From NCBI GenBank assembly GCA_034667245.1, contig JAXDKI010000165.1, forward strand, positions 1-24,178: 24,178 bases of DNA, in the 5' to 3' direction. This DNA is from DATBFX01 sp034667245 (GTDB taxonomy: Bacteria; Chloroflexota; Chloroflexia; Thermomicrobiales; UBA6265). The position numbers and the translations under genes are program-made. The notes beneath the pieces are model-generated. The model was not told where the DNA came from, did no database searches, and saw nothing but the letters and a program-made list of their open reading frames with translations. Within the stretch, counting starts at the first letter, position 1; each line of letters begins with the position of its first letter. Positions 15,138 to 23,395 of this stretch are shown in pieces.

Positions 15138-16478
15138 ATGGTTGCTGCGGTCGATCGCCTACCTCCTCATAACCTCGAGGCCGAGCAATCGGTCCTCGGC
15201 AGTCTGCTGATCGACCGCGATGCGATCATCAAGGTCGCCTCGGTCGTCAAACCCGAGGACTTCTACCACGGCTCGAACGGGGCCATTTATCAAGCCATCC
15301 TCGACCTCTACAACCGTCGCGAGCCGACCGACTTCCTGACCCTCTCGGACGAACTGGCGCGGAGGGAGCGACTCGACCAGGTGGGCGGGATCGCCTACCT
15401 CTCGTCGCTGCTGAACGCCGTTCCAACCGCGGTCCACGTCGAGTACTACGGCAAGATCGTCGAGCGGACGGCGACGTTGCGCCGCCTGATCGACGCCGGC
15501 GCGTCGATCGTCGGGATCGGGTATCGGGAAGGGATCGACACCGAGGAGGCGCTCGACCTCGCCCAGCGGGCGATCTTCGACATCTCGCAGGGACGATCGA
15601 CCCGCGACTTTCAGACGATCGCCGACGTCCTCGAGCGGTTCTTCGATCAGATCGATTACCTGCAACAACACCGTGGCAGCGTGGTCGGCGTGCCGACGGG
15701 ATTCACCGACTTAGACCAACTGACCGGCGGTCTGCAGAAGTCGGACCTGATTATCGTCGCCGCCCGACCGAGCGTCGGGAAGACCGCGTTCGCGCTCGGT
15801 CTGGCCTATGGAGCGGCGGTGCAGCACGGAAGGACGGTTGGCGTCTTTTCACTGGAGATGTCGGCCGAGCAGCTGGTGCAACGTCTTCTTTCGACGGAGA
15901 CCGGAGTTGACTCGCACCGCTTGCGGTTGGGGCAGATCGACGACCACGAGTGGGACCGCGTCTCGCGGGCATTCGGGCGGCTCGCCGAGGCGAAGATCTA
16001 CATCGATGATTCCGCCGGTCTCAACGTCATGGATGTACGGTCCAAGGCCCGCCGCCTGCAGGCGGAACACGGTCTTGACATGCTCGTGATCGACTACCTG
16101 CAACTCATGCATTCCCGGCGAAGTGAAAATCGTGTCCAGGAGATCTCCGAGATCTCGCGTGGTTTGAAGGGGCTTGCGCGAGAACTCAACATTCCGGTCA
16201 TTGCCCTCTCTCAGCTCTCGCGGGCGGTCGAAACGCGCGCCGACCACCACCCGATGCTCTCCGACCTCCGGGAGTCGGGTTCGATCGAGCAAGACGCGGA
16301 CATCGTGATGTTCCTTTACCGCGACGAGGTCTACGATCCGAACACGGAGCGAAAGGGCATCGCCGAGATCATTGTCGCCAAGCACCGGAACGGACCGGTC
16401 GGGACCATCAACCTCCGCTTTTTCGAGAAGACCGCACGGTTCGCCGACCTGGAGCTCTATCGTGAATCGTCGACCTAG
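15138..16478 (+). CDS. dnaB: Replicative DNA helicase
   Basis: 446 residues, full length without intein. A hexameric 5'-3' helicase that unwinds the fork and recruits primase. The N-terminal helical domain opens RLPPHNLEAEQSVLGSLLID. The RecA-like domain has Walker A (ARPSVGKTAFAL, Lys215-Thr216), the LEMSAEQLVQR segment, Walker B (VIDYLQLM, Asp319) and the late SGSIEQDADIVMFLYR and AKHRNGPVGTINLRF segments that hold the arginine finger. ATG 15138 has GGGAG 10 bases upstream. It is the first gene of a primosome cluster, with a DnaD-like and a DnaI/DnaC-like gene immediately downstream. Confidence 0.97.
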   Translation: MVAAVDRLPPHNLEAEQSVLGSLLIDRDAIIKVASVVKPEDFYHGSNGAIYQAILDLYNRREPTDFLTLSDELARRERLDQVGGIAYLSSLLNAVPTAVHVEYYGKIVERTATLRRLIDAGASIVGIGYREGIDTEEALDLAQRAIFDISQGRSTRDFQTIADVLERFFDQIDYLQQHRGSVVGVPTGFTDLDQLTGGLQKSDLIIVAARPSVGKTAFALGLAYGAAVQHGRTVGVFSLEMSAEQLVQRLLSTETGVDSHRLRLGQIDDHEWDRVSRAFGRLAEAKIYIDDSAGLNVMDVRSKARRLQAEHGLDMLVIDYLQLMHSRRSENRVQEISEISRGLKGLARELNIPVIALSQLSRAVETRADHHPMLSDLRESGSIEQDADIVMFLYRDEVYDPNTERKGIAEIIVAKHRNGPVGTINLRFFEKTARFADLELYRESST

Positions 16479-16505
16479 CCCCATAGTGCTGCTTCGGCGT
16501 TTGAA

Positions 16506-16528
16506 CCAATTCCAAGCGTCGGAATTGG
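16506..16528 (+). repeat. Perfect 8-bp inverted repeat between dnaB and dnaD
   Basis: CCAATTCC and GGAATTGG flank the 7-base loop AAGCGTC. TTG (16501-16503) and CAA (16529-16531) extend the pairing past a small bulge. It ends 16 bases before the dnaD-like GTG. It may tune expression between the two genes; it has no T-run. Confidence 0.5.
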
Positions 16529-16544
16529 CAACGGGACGTCAGGC

Positions 16545-17306
16545 GTGACCAAGCGATTCGGCGGGTTTCTCGTCGCGACCGATCCGTCGGTACCGGTTCC
16601 GCTCACTTTCTTTACCGATGTGTTGCCGCAGCTGACGGAGATTGCCGAAGTACAGGTGACTCTCGCGGTGTTCCGGCTGGCAGCGGCGGGCGGCGGTGTC
16701 GATACTCCCGTCAGTGAGCGGACGATCGTCCGCGACCGCGCGGTTCGGGATGCGTTGCGGGTGGTTGGCAGCCCGCGCGAGCCCGATCAGCGGATCGCGA
16801 CCGGTTTGGACCTGGCGGTCGGCCGGGGGTCGCTGCTGCGATTCGTGACGGAGGTCGGGAAAGAACGGCGCGTCTGGTACTATGTCAATACGCCGGTCAA
16901 CCAAGCGCTCGTCGCGGCGATGGCCCGCGGGGCCGTCGCTCCGCCGCAGGCGCTCTGGGAAGGCGAAGAAGCGCCGGCAGTGCGACCCGAGCGGCCGAAT
17001 GTGTTCCGGCTCTACGAGCAGAACATCGGCTTACTGACACCGATGATCGCCGACCACATCGTCGACGCCCTCGAGAGCTACCCGCGCGACTGGATCGAGG
17101 ACGCGATTGCCGAGGCGGTCAGCTACAACCGACGGAGTTGGCGGTACATTCAGCGCATCCTGGAGAAGTGGTCCGTGAGCGGACGTGGCGACGCGACGGA
17201 CGGGGACGGCAGACATGAGACACATCGGCGACGTGATCCGCGAGAACATCTCGATTCCGATCAATACGAAAGCGGGCGCCACCTCTCCCGCAAAGAACGC
17301 GCCTAA
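16545..17306 (+). CDS. DnaD-domain primosome protein
   Basis: 253 residues. The N-terminal half looks like a winged-helix-type domain (LTFFTDVLPQLTEIAEVQ onward). The DnaD domain follows at about 150-215, with NVFRLYEQNIGLLTP, then ESYPRDWIEDAIAEA and RSWRYIQRILEKW. In Firmicutes DnaD works with DnaB/DnaI-type proteins to load the helicase at origins and restart sites; the same role is inferred here from position after dnaB and before the loader. The start is GTG 16545 with only a weak Shine-Dalgarno. The last 30 or so residues are charged and unlike the family, because the frame runs 92 bases into the next gene. Confidence 0.88.
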   Translation: MTKRFGGFLVATDPSVPVPLTFFTDVLPQLTEIAEVQVTLAVFRLAAAGGGVDTPVSERTIVRDRAVRDALRVVGSPREPDQRIATGLDLAVGRGSLLRFVTEVGKERRVWYYVNTPVNQALVAAMARGAVAPPQALWEGEEAPAVRPERPNVFRLYEQNIGLLTPMIADHIVDALESYPRDWIEDAIAEAVSYNRRSWRYIQRILEKWSVSGRGDATDGDGRHETHRRRDPREHLDSDQYESGRHLSRKERA

Positions 17307-18003
17307 ATGCCCAGTCTGTCACGACGCGGGCTATCTGCGAATGGACGCTCCGGTTGGCCACCCGAACTTCGGTCGCCTCTTCCCGTGCGAGTGCACTATC
17401 AGCCGTAAGGAGGAACAACTCGCCAAGGAACTTCGTCAACTCTCGAACCTAGACTCGATGGCAGACTGGACGTTCGACAATTTCGATCCTGCTATCGACG
17501 GCGTGGAGGATGCGTACCAGATTGCGCGGAGTTACGCCAAACATCTACAAGGTTGGCTTTACATCGAAGGACCGTGCGGCGTGGGCAAGACCCATCTCGC
17601 CGTCGCTATCGCCCATGAAGTCCTGAAACGCACCGGTCTCAGCGTTTACTTTAGTGTTGTTCCCGATCTGCTTGATCAATTACGTGCGACATTCGATCCC
17701 GCGAATGGTGTCGCATACGATGAGCGATTCAACTCTATCAGGAATTGTCAATTGCTAATCCTAGATGACCTGGGGACAGAGAACACCACACCTTGGGCGC
17801 GTGAAAAGTTGTATCAACTGGTCAACTATCGCTACAACGAGCAACTCCCCACTGTTGTAACGACAAATCAGGGGTTTGCGGGGATTGACGAGCGTATCCT
17901 TTCTCGCCTGCTCGACAAGAATCTGAGCCGATACGTGAAGATAGATGCGGAGGATCAAAGAGAGCCAGCCGAGCTCCGGGCCCGAACGCGATTCAGGCGG
18001 TAG
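17215..18003 (+). CDS. dnaC: DnaI/DnaC-like helicase loader ATPase
   Basis: 262 residues. A cysteine cluster (Cys32, Cys35, Cys58 and Cys60, CPVC and PCEC) forms a probable zinc site as in DnaI. The AAA+ domain has Walker A GPCGVGKTHLAVA (Lys125-Thr126), Walker B LLILDDLGTE (Asp184-Asp185) and a sensor-like VVTTNQ. The protein should load DnaB onto single-stranded DNA. IstB transposon helpers are related, but no transposase lies nearby and dnaB does. ATG 17215 has GGGG upstream; the zinc cysteines force a start before 17308, so the gene truly overlaps dnaD. Base composition is visibly lower in GC than the neighbours (see findings), suggesting later acquisition or replacement. Confidence 0.9.
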   Translation: MRHIGDVIRENISIPINTKAGATSPAKNAPKCPVCHDAGYLRMDAPVGHPNFGRLFPCECTISRKEEQLAKELRQLSNLDSMADWTFDNFDPAIDGVEDAYQIARSYAKHLQGWLYIEGPCGVGKTHLAVAIAHEVLKRTGLSVYFSVVPDLLDQLRATFDPANGVAYDERFNSIRNCQLLILDDLGTENTTPWAREKLYQLVNYRYNEQLPTVVTTNQGFAGIDERILSRLLDKNLSRYVKIDAEDQREPAELRARTRFRR

Positions 18004-18134
18004 GTCCTTCTGCAAGGTCCGCCCCGCGCTCACTCCGTACCACCCTCCTATTCTCGCCATCGGTCCCTCTCCGTACACTGGCTATACCGGTCGCCCGATT
18101 GGCGCAACCGGTTAAGGCTGAGCGGAGGGAGACC

Positions 18135-21041
18135 GTGACCCAACAGACAGTGACCGCCACGCCGGCCGGCGACACCGCCGAGACCGCAGCCGAGCCGACG
18201 CCGCAGACCGGCGCGGTTGGCTCGCGGCCGCGCCGCAGGCTGGGCGCCTGGCAAGTGAGCGCCGTCGACGGAGCCACCGCCGCGATCGGTGAGGCTCCGG
18301 TCAGAGACGGCGCGACGTTACCGCTGGGTCCCGCGTCGGCGACGCCGACTGCCGCGATCGGCCTGGAGTCCGCCGTCCTCGATCAGCCAACCGCCGCACT
18401 TTCACGCGACGAAGCAGCCGGCGCCACGGTGCCGCTGGGGCGAGCCGAAGGGACGGCAGCGATGACACCCGACACTGCGTCGATGGTCCAGGAGAGTGCA
18501 GCGACCGTGGAATTGCGATCTGCCGCACCGGCGTCACGGGAATTACCCAGGGCAGTGCCGAACCTGGAAGGGGCGACCGTTGCGCTTCCCCCGATGCAGA
18601 CAGGGGAGATGCCCGCGCCAGCAACGGCAGCGAGCGGGACGTCAGCATCGACCGCGGATTTGCTAATGACAGTTCGGCTGCGTGGCGCGGACGCCGAGCC
18701 GGCGAACCCGACGAAACCGATCCGCGCGGCAACCGCCAGGGCGACCGCGGATCTTGTTGCGCACGCCGCGCCCTCTCCTACCAACCCGCCTGCCGCGAAC
18801 GCGAACGCGGATCAGGCTCCAGCGCTGAGCGCGACGGACGAGCGGCAACTGGAGGTGCTCCGCGCGCGCGCAGCGGACAACCCGACCGATTCGGATGCCC
18901 ACTTCGAGCTCGCGGTCGCGCTGCACCGCTTTGGCAAGCGGCGCGAAGCCCGCGAGACGCTGGCCAAGTTGGTGGCGCTTTACCAGGAACGCGGACAGCA
19001 CGCACAAGCGAAACGCATCATGGGCATGCTGAGCGCGCCGAAGACCGGCCCGATCGCGACCGAGGATTTGCCACCGCGTCCGGCGGCGTCGGCGATGGTC
19101 ACGGCTCCCCTGGTAACTCGCACGGGCCAACTGGGATCTCCGCAGACAGCAGGGCTCGCGCGGTCCCCACGGATGCAGTCGAAGCTGCTGTCGCCGCCAC
19201 CCTCGCCGCAATTCTTGCCCGAGTCGCTGACTTTCACGATCCCGCTCCCCGACGAGCAGCGCCTTCCCCTCGAAGTGCGGGAACTCATCGCGCAATCATC
19301 GGAGGACCTTCAGGGGGGCAAACTGCAGGAGGCCTTCGATCTCTGTCTTTACAGTCTGAACCTGGCGCCCGATTTCATCCCCCTCCACCTGAGGATCGCG
19401 GAGATCTACACGGCCCAACGACTGCGCAGGCGAGCGAGGACACAAGCTGAGACGCTGCTCCGCTTGATGGAGGCGTCCGGCGAGCGGCAGCACTTATGGA
19501 TGGTTTACCGTCTCCTCCTGCATACCGCCGACAGCGATCTTCCCAGCCTGAGGCAACTGGTTGACCTCCTGATCGAGGTCGGGCAAACCGAGCAGGCGTC
19601 CTTTTACGCCTCCAAGCTGATCCAGCTCCTCGATGCCGAGGGGCTTTCCGAAGAGGCGCTTCGCTTCTCAATCCGCCTCTGTGAGATGGTCCCCGGCGAT
19701 ACGCGCGCCGCCTTAGAGAACGCGATTCTCCTCCTGAAGAACGGCGATCGCGGCGGTGCGGTCGATCGGTGGGAGGCAGCGGTCGCGGCCGGCGCCGACT
19801 CGATCATTGCCAGGTCGTCGATGGCGGCGATCATGACGGCGATCAACGAAGATGACCACTGGCGCATGCTGAGCGAGGTGATCCCGGTGCTCCGCGAGCG
19901 CGGCGGCCGTGAGATCGTCGATGCCTACATTCGAACCGCTGCCGTGGAGACCCCGACCAAATCACTGGAAGCAGGAGAAGGGTTGCTGCTGGGCTCCGTC
20001 CAGGACGAGCGGGCACGCGACCTCCTCGCCGCGGCGGCGGGTGACAGGAGCGGTTCGGCCTTCGCCCGGGCGGTGAGTGCGGTGGCGCTGAGCTGGCTGC
20101 TCAAGGACACCGGGCCGGCGGATGAGTACGTTGCCGCGGTCCGCACCGCACTCCAGCTGCTGGAATTGCCGGCAGTCGCGTCACACCCGACATGGCAGGG
20201 GTTGGTTGGCAGAATGCCGCGCCACGAGGATCTCAGCCTTGAGTTGGGCGAGGCACTGCTCGCGCGTCAGGATGCCGCAGGGGCGGCGGAGGTTCTGAAG
20301 GCAGCGCATACGCGCAGCCGCACCCACGGTCAGATCTGCGACCGACTCGCCGAGGCCTACTTCCGGATTGGGCAACTCGGTTCCGCGCTGACCGTCCTCG
20401 ACGAGATGGCGATGCATTATCGGTCGTCGGGTCAGCTAGAGGCGATGGCCGGTATGCTGCGGCAGATGTCGCAGCTGGCACCGAACAACATCAAGGTCAA
20501 GTCGCGCCTTATCGACGCCTACCTGCAGCGCGGCTTCGTCGCCGAGGCGCGCGCCGAGCTGATCCAACGCGCGGATCTCGAGGAACGATCGGGGTTGATC
20601 AAGGACGCGGTCGCAAGTTTGCAACGCGCGGCGGATCTGAGTTGGACGATGGGACTGGCCGACGAGGCCTTTGCCGTCTACCATCGGATGATCGGACTGG
20701 CACCCGAGGACGTTGGCAACCGTCATGCGCTGGTGAACCTTTACCTGCAGATGGGTCGCCTGGACGAGGCGGCAGAGCATCAGCGGGCGGTGGTCGACAT
20801 CGCGATCAAGCAGGACAGTAAACACGAGGCGATCGCGGCGCTCCACCAGGTGATCGGTCTGACACCGGACGATACCAGCGCCTATTACCAACTCGGCGAC
20901 TTGCTGACGACGATCGGGGAGTACCATCAGGCCGAGCGCGTTTACCGGCGAGTCGTCTTGATGAACCCCAACGACGCGATCGCCCAGGCGAAGGCGACGA
21001 CGATGGCCGCACTGCGAGAAAGCGCCCAGGCCGAAACGTAG
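18135..21041 (+). CDS. Large tetratricopeptide-repeat protein with Thr-motif-rich N-terminus
   Basis: 968 residues, no signal peptide and no membrane helix, so probably cytoplasmic. Residues 1-220 are Ala/Pro/Thr-rich and likely disordered, with a repeated T-x-x-[I/L/M] motif. From about 230 to the C-terminus it is made of helical TPR-type repeats, for example AHFELAVALHRFGKRREARE, FIPLHLRIAEIYTAQRLRRR and SAYYQLGDLLTTIGEYHQAE. TPR proteins are scaffolds; the partner is unknown. GTG 18135 is chosen because GGAGG lies six bases upstream; TTG 18099, 12 codons earlier, has no such site. It is followed by cdaA on the same strand after 92 bases that contain a separate promoter candidate, so a link with c-di-AMP is only suggestive. 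Confidence 0.88.
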   Translation: MTQQTVTATPAGDTAETAAEPTPQTGAVGSRPRRRLGAWQVSAVDGATAAIGEAPVRDGATLPLGPASATPTAAIGLESAVLDQPTAALSRDEAAGATVPLGRAEGTAAMTPDTASMVQESAATVELRSAAPASRELPRAVPNLEGATVALPPMQTGEMPAPATAASGTSASTADLLMTVRLRGADAEPANPTKPIRAATARATADLVAHAAPSPTNPPAANANADQAPALSATDERQLEVLRARAADNPTDSDAHFELAVALHRFGKRREARETLAKLVALYQERGQHAQAKRIMGMLSAPKTGPIATEDLPPRPAASAMVTAPLVTRTGQLGSPQTAGLARSPRMQSKLLSPPPSPQFLPESLTFTIPLPDEQRLPLEVRELIAQSSEDLQGGKLQEAFDLCLYSLNLAPDFIPLHLRIAEIYTAQRLRRRARTQAETLLRLMEASGERQHLWMVYRLLLHTADSDLPSLRQLVDLLIEVGQTEQASFYASKLIQLLDAEGLSEEALRFSIRLCEMVPGDTRAALENAILLLKNGDRGGAVDRWEAAVAAGADSIIARSSMAAIMTAINEDDHWRMLSEVIPVLRERGGREIVDAYIRTAAVETPTKSLEAGEGLLLGSVQDERARDLLAAAAGDRSGSAFARAVSAVALSWLLKDTGPADEYVAAVRTALQLLELPAVASHPTWQGLVGRMPRHEDLSLELGEALLARQDAAGAAEVLKAAHTRSRTHGQICDRLAEAYFRIGQLGSALTVLDEMAMHYRSSGQLEAMAGMLRQMSQLAPNNIKVKSRLIDAYLQRGFVAEARAELIQRADLEERSGLIKDAVASLQRAADLSWTMGLADEAFAVYHRMIGLAPEDVGNRHALVNLYLQMGRLDEAAEHQRAVVDIAIKQDSKHEAIAALHQVIGLTPDDTSAYYQLGDLLTTIGEYHQAERVYRRVVLMNPNDAIAQAKATTMAALRESAQAET
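18276..18755 (+). repeat. Array of Thr-x-x-[Ile/Leu/Met] motifs in the TPR protein
   Basis: Between Thr48 and about residue 207 the protein contains TAAI, TLPL, TAAI, TAAL, TVPL, TAAM, TASM, TVEL, TVAL, TADL, TVRL and TADL, plus TGEM and TKPI. The +1 residue is usually Ala or Val, and a Gly/Pro-Ala often precedes the Thr. Spacing is irregular, so this is a short linear motif array rather than a DNA tandem repeat. Confidence 0.7.
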
Positions 21042-21081
21042 CCTGGCTACCACACGCGCGACCGGACCGGAGCCGCGCAAG

Positions 21082-21090
21082 TGGTAGAAT
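21082..21090 (+). promoter_or_regulatory. Extended -10 promoter for cdaA-cdaR
   Basis: TGGTAGAAT is an extended -10 (TGn followed by TAGAAT). No clear -35 lies upstream. It sits 41 bases after the TPR gene stop and would start transcription near 21097. Confidence 0.45.
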
Positions 21091-21133
21091 CGCCCAGGTC
21101 TGGACCAAGATCGTGTGACGCGTCGGTGGATCG

Positions 21134-22045
21134 ATGCCCGAATTCAGTTGGCTTCTCTCTCGGCTGGGTGACCTCCGGGCCATCCTCGACATTTTCACCG
21201 TCACCCTGATCATTTACTGGTTGCTTTGGGTTGCGCAGGGCACTCGAGCGACGCAGCTGATCCGGGGCGTCATCATCTTCCTCGCGATGGGCTACTTCCT
21301 CGCCTCGTCGCTCGATCTCTCGACGCTGAATTGGATCCTTGCCCGCACTTGGCCGGCCCTGATCGTCGCGATTCCCATTATTTTCCAGCCTGAGTTGCGA
21401 CGCGCTCTTGAGCAACTCGGGCACACCGGTTCCTGGCTGCGAACCACCTTTCCCGCCAGCAACGAGAGCGAGATTCTCGAGCGGACGGTCGACGAAGTCG
21501 TTCGCGCCGCAGCGCAGCTCGCGCGGCAGCGGTATGGCGCGTTGATGGTGATCGAGCGCGAGACTGGTCTCCAGGACTACGCCGACCGCGGAGTGCCGAT
21601 CGACGCCTACTTGACGCGGCAACTCCTGATCAACATCTTCTTCCCGAACTCACCCCTCCACGACGCCGCCGTTCTGATTCGCGGCGATCGCATCCTGGCG
21701 GCGAGCGTCGTCTTGCCGCTGACCGACAACATCTCGGCGACCGGGCAACTGGGGACGCGCCACCGCGCCGCGATCGGCGTCACCGAGGACTCCGATGCGC
21801 TGGCGGTCGTCGTCTCCGAGGAGACCGGGCAAATTGCCGTCGCCCATAATGGGCGGCTGATTCGCAATCTCGACCAGGATCGACTACGGCGCGTGCTTCG
21901 GACGCTGCTGCGCCTGGACCGTCAGGAGGGTCGCGTGACCGGATCGAACGGGCGACTCCAACTGCGCGGCCGGGCAGCGATTCTTGCCCGCCAGGGTGCC
22001 TCCCGGGCGCGTCGTGATGCCGAACCGACGAAGACGGGGTCCTGA
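21134..22045 (+). CDS. cdaA: Membrane diadenylate cyclase CdaA (DAC domain)
   Basis: 303 residues. It makes the second messenger c-di-AMP from two ATP. Three N-terminal membrane helices (about 15-35, 42-60 and 68-85) are followed by a DAC domain. The RHR motif (209-211, GTRHRAAIGVTE) is intact. The DGA motif is DAA (Asp177-Ala178-Ala179, in SPLHDAAVLI), an unusual Gly-to-Ala change, so activity should be tested rather than assumed. A basic tail of about 35 residues follows the domain. ATG 21134 has GGTGGA just upstream. The regulator cdaR follows after six bases, the usual pairing; glmM, which often comes third, is absent here. Confidence 0.95.
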   Translation: MPEFSWLLSRLGDLRAILDIFTVTLIIYWLLWVAQGTRATQLIRGVIIFLAMGYFLASSLDLSTLNWILARTWPALIVAIPIIFQPELRRALEQLGHTGSWLRTTFPASNESEILERTVDEVVRAAAQLARQRYGALMVIERETGLQDYADRGVPIDAYLTRQLLINIFFPNSPLHDAAVLIRGDRILAASVVLPLTDNISATGQLGTRHRAAIGVTEDSDALAVVVSEETGQIAVAHNGRLIRNLDQDRLRRVLRTLLRLDRQEGRVTGSNGRLQLRGRAAILARQGASRARRDAEPTKTGS

Positions 22046-22051
22046 GCAGGC

Positions 22052-23329
22052 ATGGCGCACGTACGTGAATGGTTGGAGACCCGCTTCACCTCGTCGGATC
22101 TCCTCCGACTGGCCTCCTCCCTGGTGCTGGCACTGTTGCTGTGGGGTTGGGTCACCACTCGCGAAGATCCGGAGACGACGCGCACCTATTCCAACGTCAC
22201 CGTCGAAGTCGGTGAGCTCAACGGGAACCTGGTCGTTGTCAGTGCCCTACCAAATGCTCAGATCCGGTTGATAGGTCCTCGCTCCGTGATGGAGGATATC
22301 GAGACGACAGACGTCAGCGCACGCCTCGATCTCGACAGCGTAGACAAACCGGGGATCTACAACGTCTCCATCATCGTCTCCGCGCCGGACGGAGTCTGGA
22401 GGCGACAATCGACGCCGGCTCGGATGCAGATTCAGGTGGAGGAGTCGGTCGCCAAGCAATTCTCGATTGTGCCGGAGGTTGCGGGCGATGTCGGACCCAA
22501 CCGCCGGGTCGGCCAGATCGTGCCCGAGGTGTCGGACGTGACGGTTCGCGGTCCGTCGTCGGTCGTCGCCCGCGTGGCTCGGGTCGTCCTGCCGGTGACG
22601 ATTGGCAGCCAGACACGCGCTTTCGTCGGGAGCTTCACTCCAGAGGCTCGAGACAAGGACGGGCAGGCAGTGACCGAGGTCTCGATCTCGCCCGCCTCGA
22701 TCACGGCGACGGTACCCATCGAGGCTGCGGGCAAGAGCATCGCCGTGTTTACCCAGCTCGTTGGAACTCCGGCACCGGGACTCGACGTACTGGACCGGGC
22801 AGTCAACCCTTCGACGGTCCTGGTCGAAGGACCGAAGGAGTTGCTCGACAGTCTCGTCTTCGTGCAGACGCAACCGGTCGATATCACGGGCGCAACGGGG
22901 CCCGTCAGCCGGCGGGTCGGTCTTGAAGGGCTGCCAGAGGGTGTGCGGGTGATAGATCCTGCCGATGGCAGGGTGGAGGTGTCGGTCCAGATTGGGCAGC
23001 GCGGCGTCAGGCAGGAGCTCCCCGGACTTCAGGTGGACGTGATCAATCTCGGGTCGGAGCTGCTAGCCGACGTGACGCCCGGCGATGTGACAGTGGTCGT
23101 TGTCACGTCGGCGGACGTTCTGGCCCAGCTGAAAGCTGAGGACCTAATCGTGCAAGTGGATGTGAGCGGATTGGGACCCGGCGAGCACCTGCTGAGACCG
23201 ATCGTGTCGCTTCCACCGAACGTCCAGTGGATCAGCACGGATCCTGCGGTCGTCGCGGTCACCATTCGGCAGGTCGCGGCGGCGACGAGCAATGCGTCAC
23301 CAGTCGCCTCTCCGGCGCCCGTCAGGTGA
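22052..23329 (+). CDS. cdaR: YbbR-domain protein CdaR
   Basis: 425 residues. One N-terminal membrane helix (about 17-34, LLRLASSLVLALLLWGWV) anchors it, and the rest is an extracytoplasmic series of YbbR-like beta domains, probably four. Recognisable repeats run through PNAQIRLIGPRSVM, VSDVTVRGPSSVV and NPSTVLVEGPKELL. A Ser/Pro/Ala-rich tail ends the protein. CdaR-type proteins bind and tune the cyclase CdaA in Firmicutes; the same is inferred from the six-base spacing and shared transcription. ATG 22052 is preceded by GAGCAGG. It is the last plus-strand gene and converges on the response regulator; the 66 bases between them hold only a weak GAACG/CGTTC hairpin. Confidence 0.92.
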   Translation: MAHVREWLETRFTSSDLLRLASSLVLALLLWGWVTTREDPETTRTYSNVTVEVGELNGNLVVVSALPNAQIRLIGPRSVMEDIETTDVSARLDLDSVDKPGIYNVSIIVSAPDGVWRRQSTPARMQIQVEESVAKQFSIVPEVAGDVGPNRRVGQIVPEVSDVTVRGPSSVVARVARVVLPVTIGSQTRAFVGSFTPEARDKDGQAVTEVSISPASITATVPIEAAGKSIAVFTQLVGTPAPGLDVLDRAVNPSTVLVEGPKELLDSLVFVQTQPVDITGATGPVSRRVGLEGLPEGVRVIDPADGRVEVSVQIGQRGVRQELPGLQVDVINLGSELLADVTPGDVTVVVVTSADVLAQLKAEDLIVQVDVSGLGPGEHLLRPIVSLPPNVQWISTDPAVVAVTIRQVAAATSNASPVASPAPVR

Positions 23330-23395
23330 GACGAACGGGACCAAAGCGTTCCGATTGGCAACCTGAGCTATCAGGCGCGCTGCTGCACGCCGCGG

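Noticed and set aside
14470..15210. 246-codon frame overlapping rplI and dnaB
   Set aside because: Arg/Gly-rich out-of-frame translation of rplI; it would run across the hairpins and into dnaB.
17215..18003. IstB transposon helper ATPase
   Set aside because: The AAA+ core is related, but there is no IstA transposase or terminal repeat nearby, while dnaB and dnaD flank it and the N-terminus has the DnaI-type zinc site.
23330..23395. Bidirectional terminator between cdaR and the convergent response regulator
   Set aside because: Only a 5-bp GAACG/CGTTC stem with a 9-base loop and no T-run was found; too weak to call.
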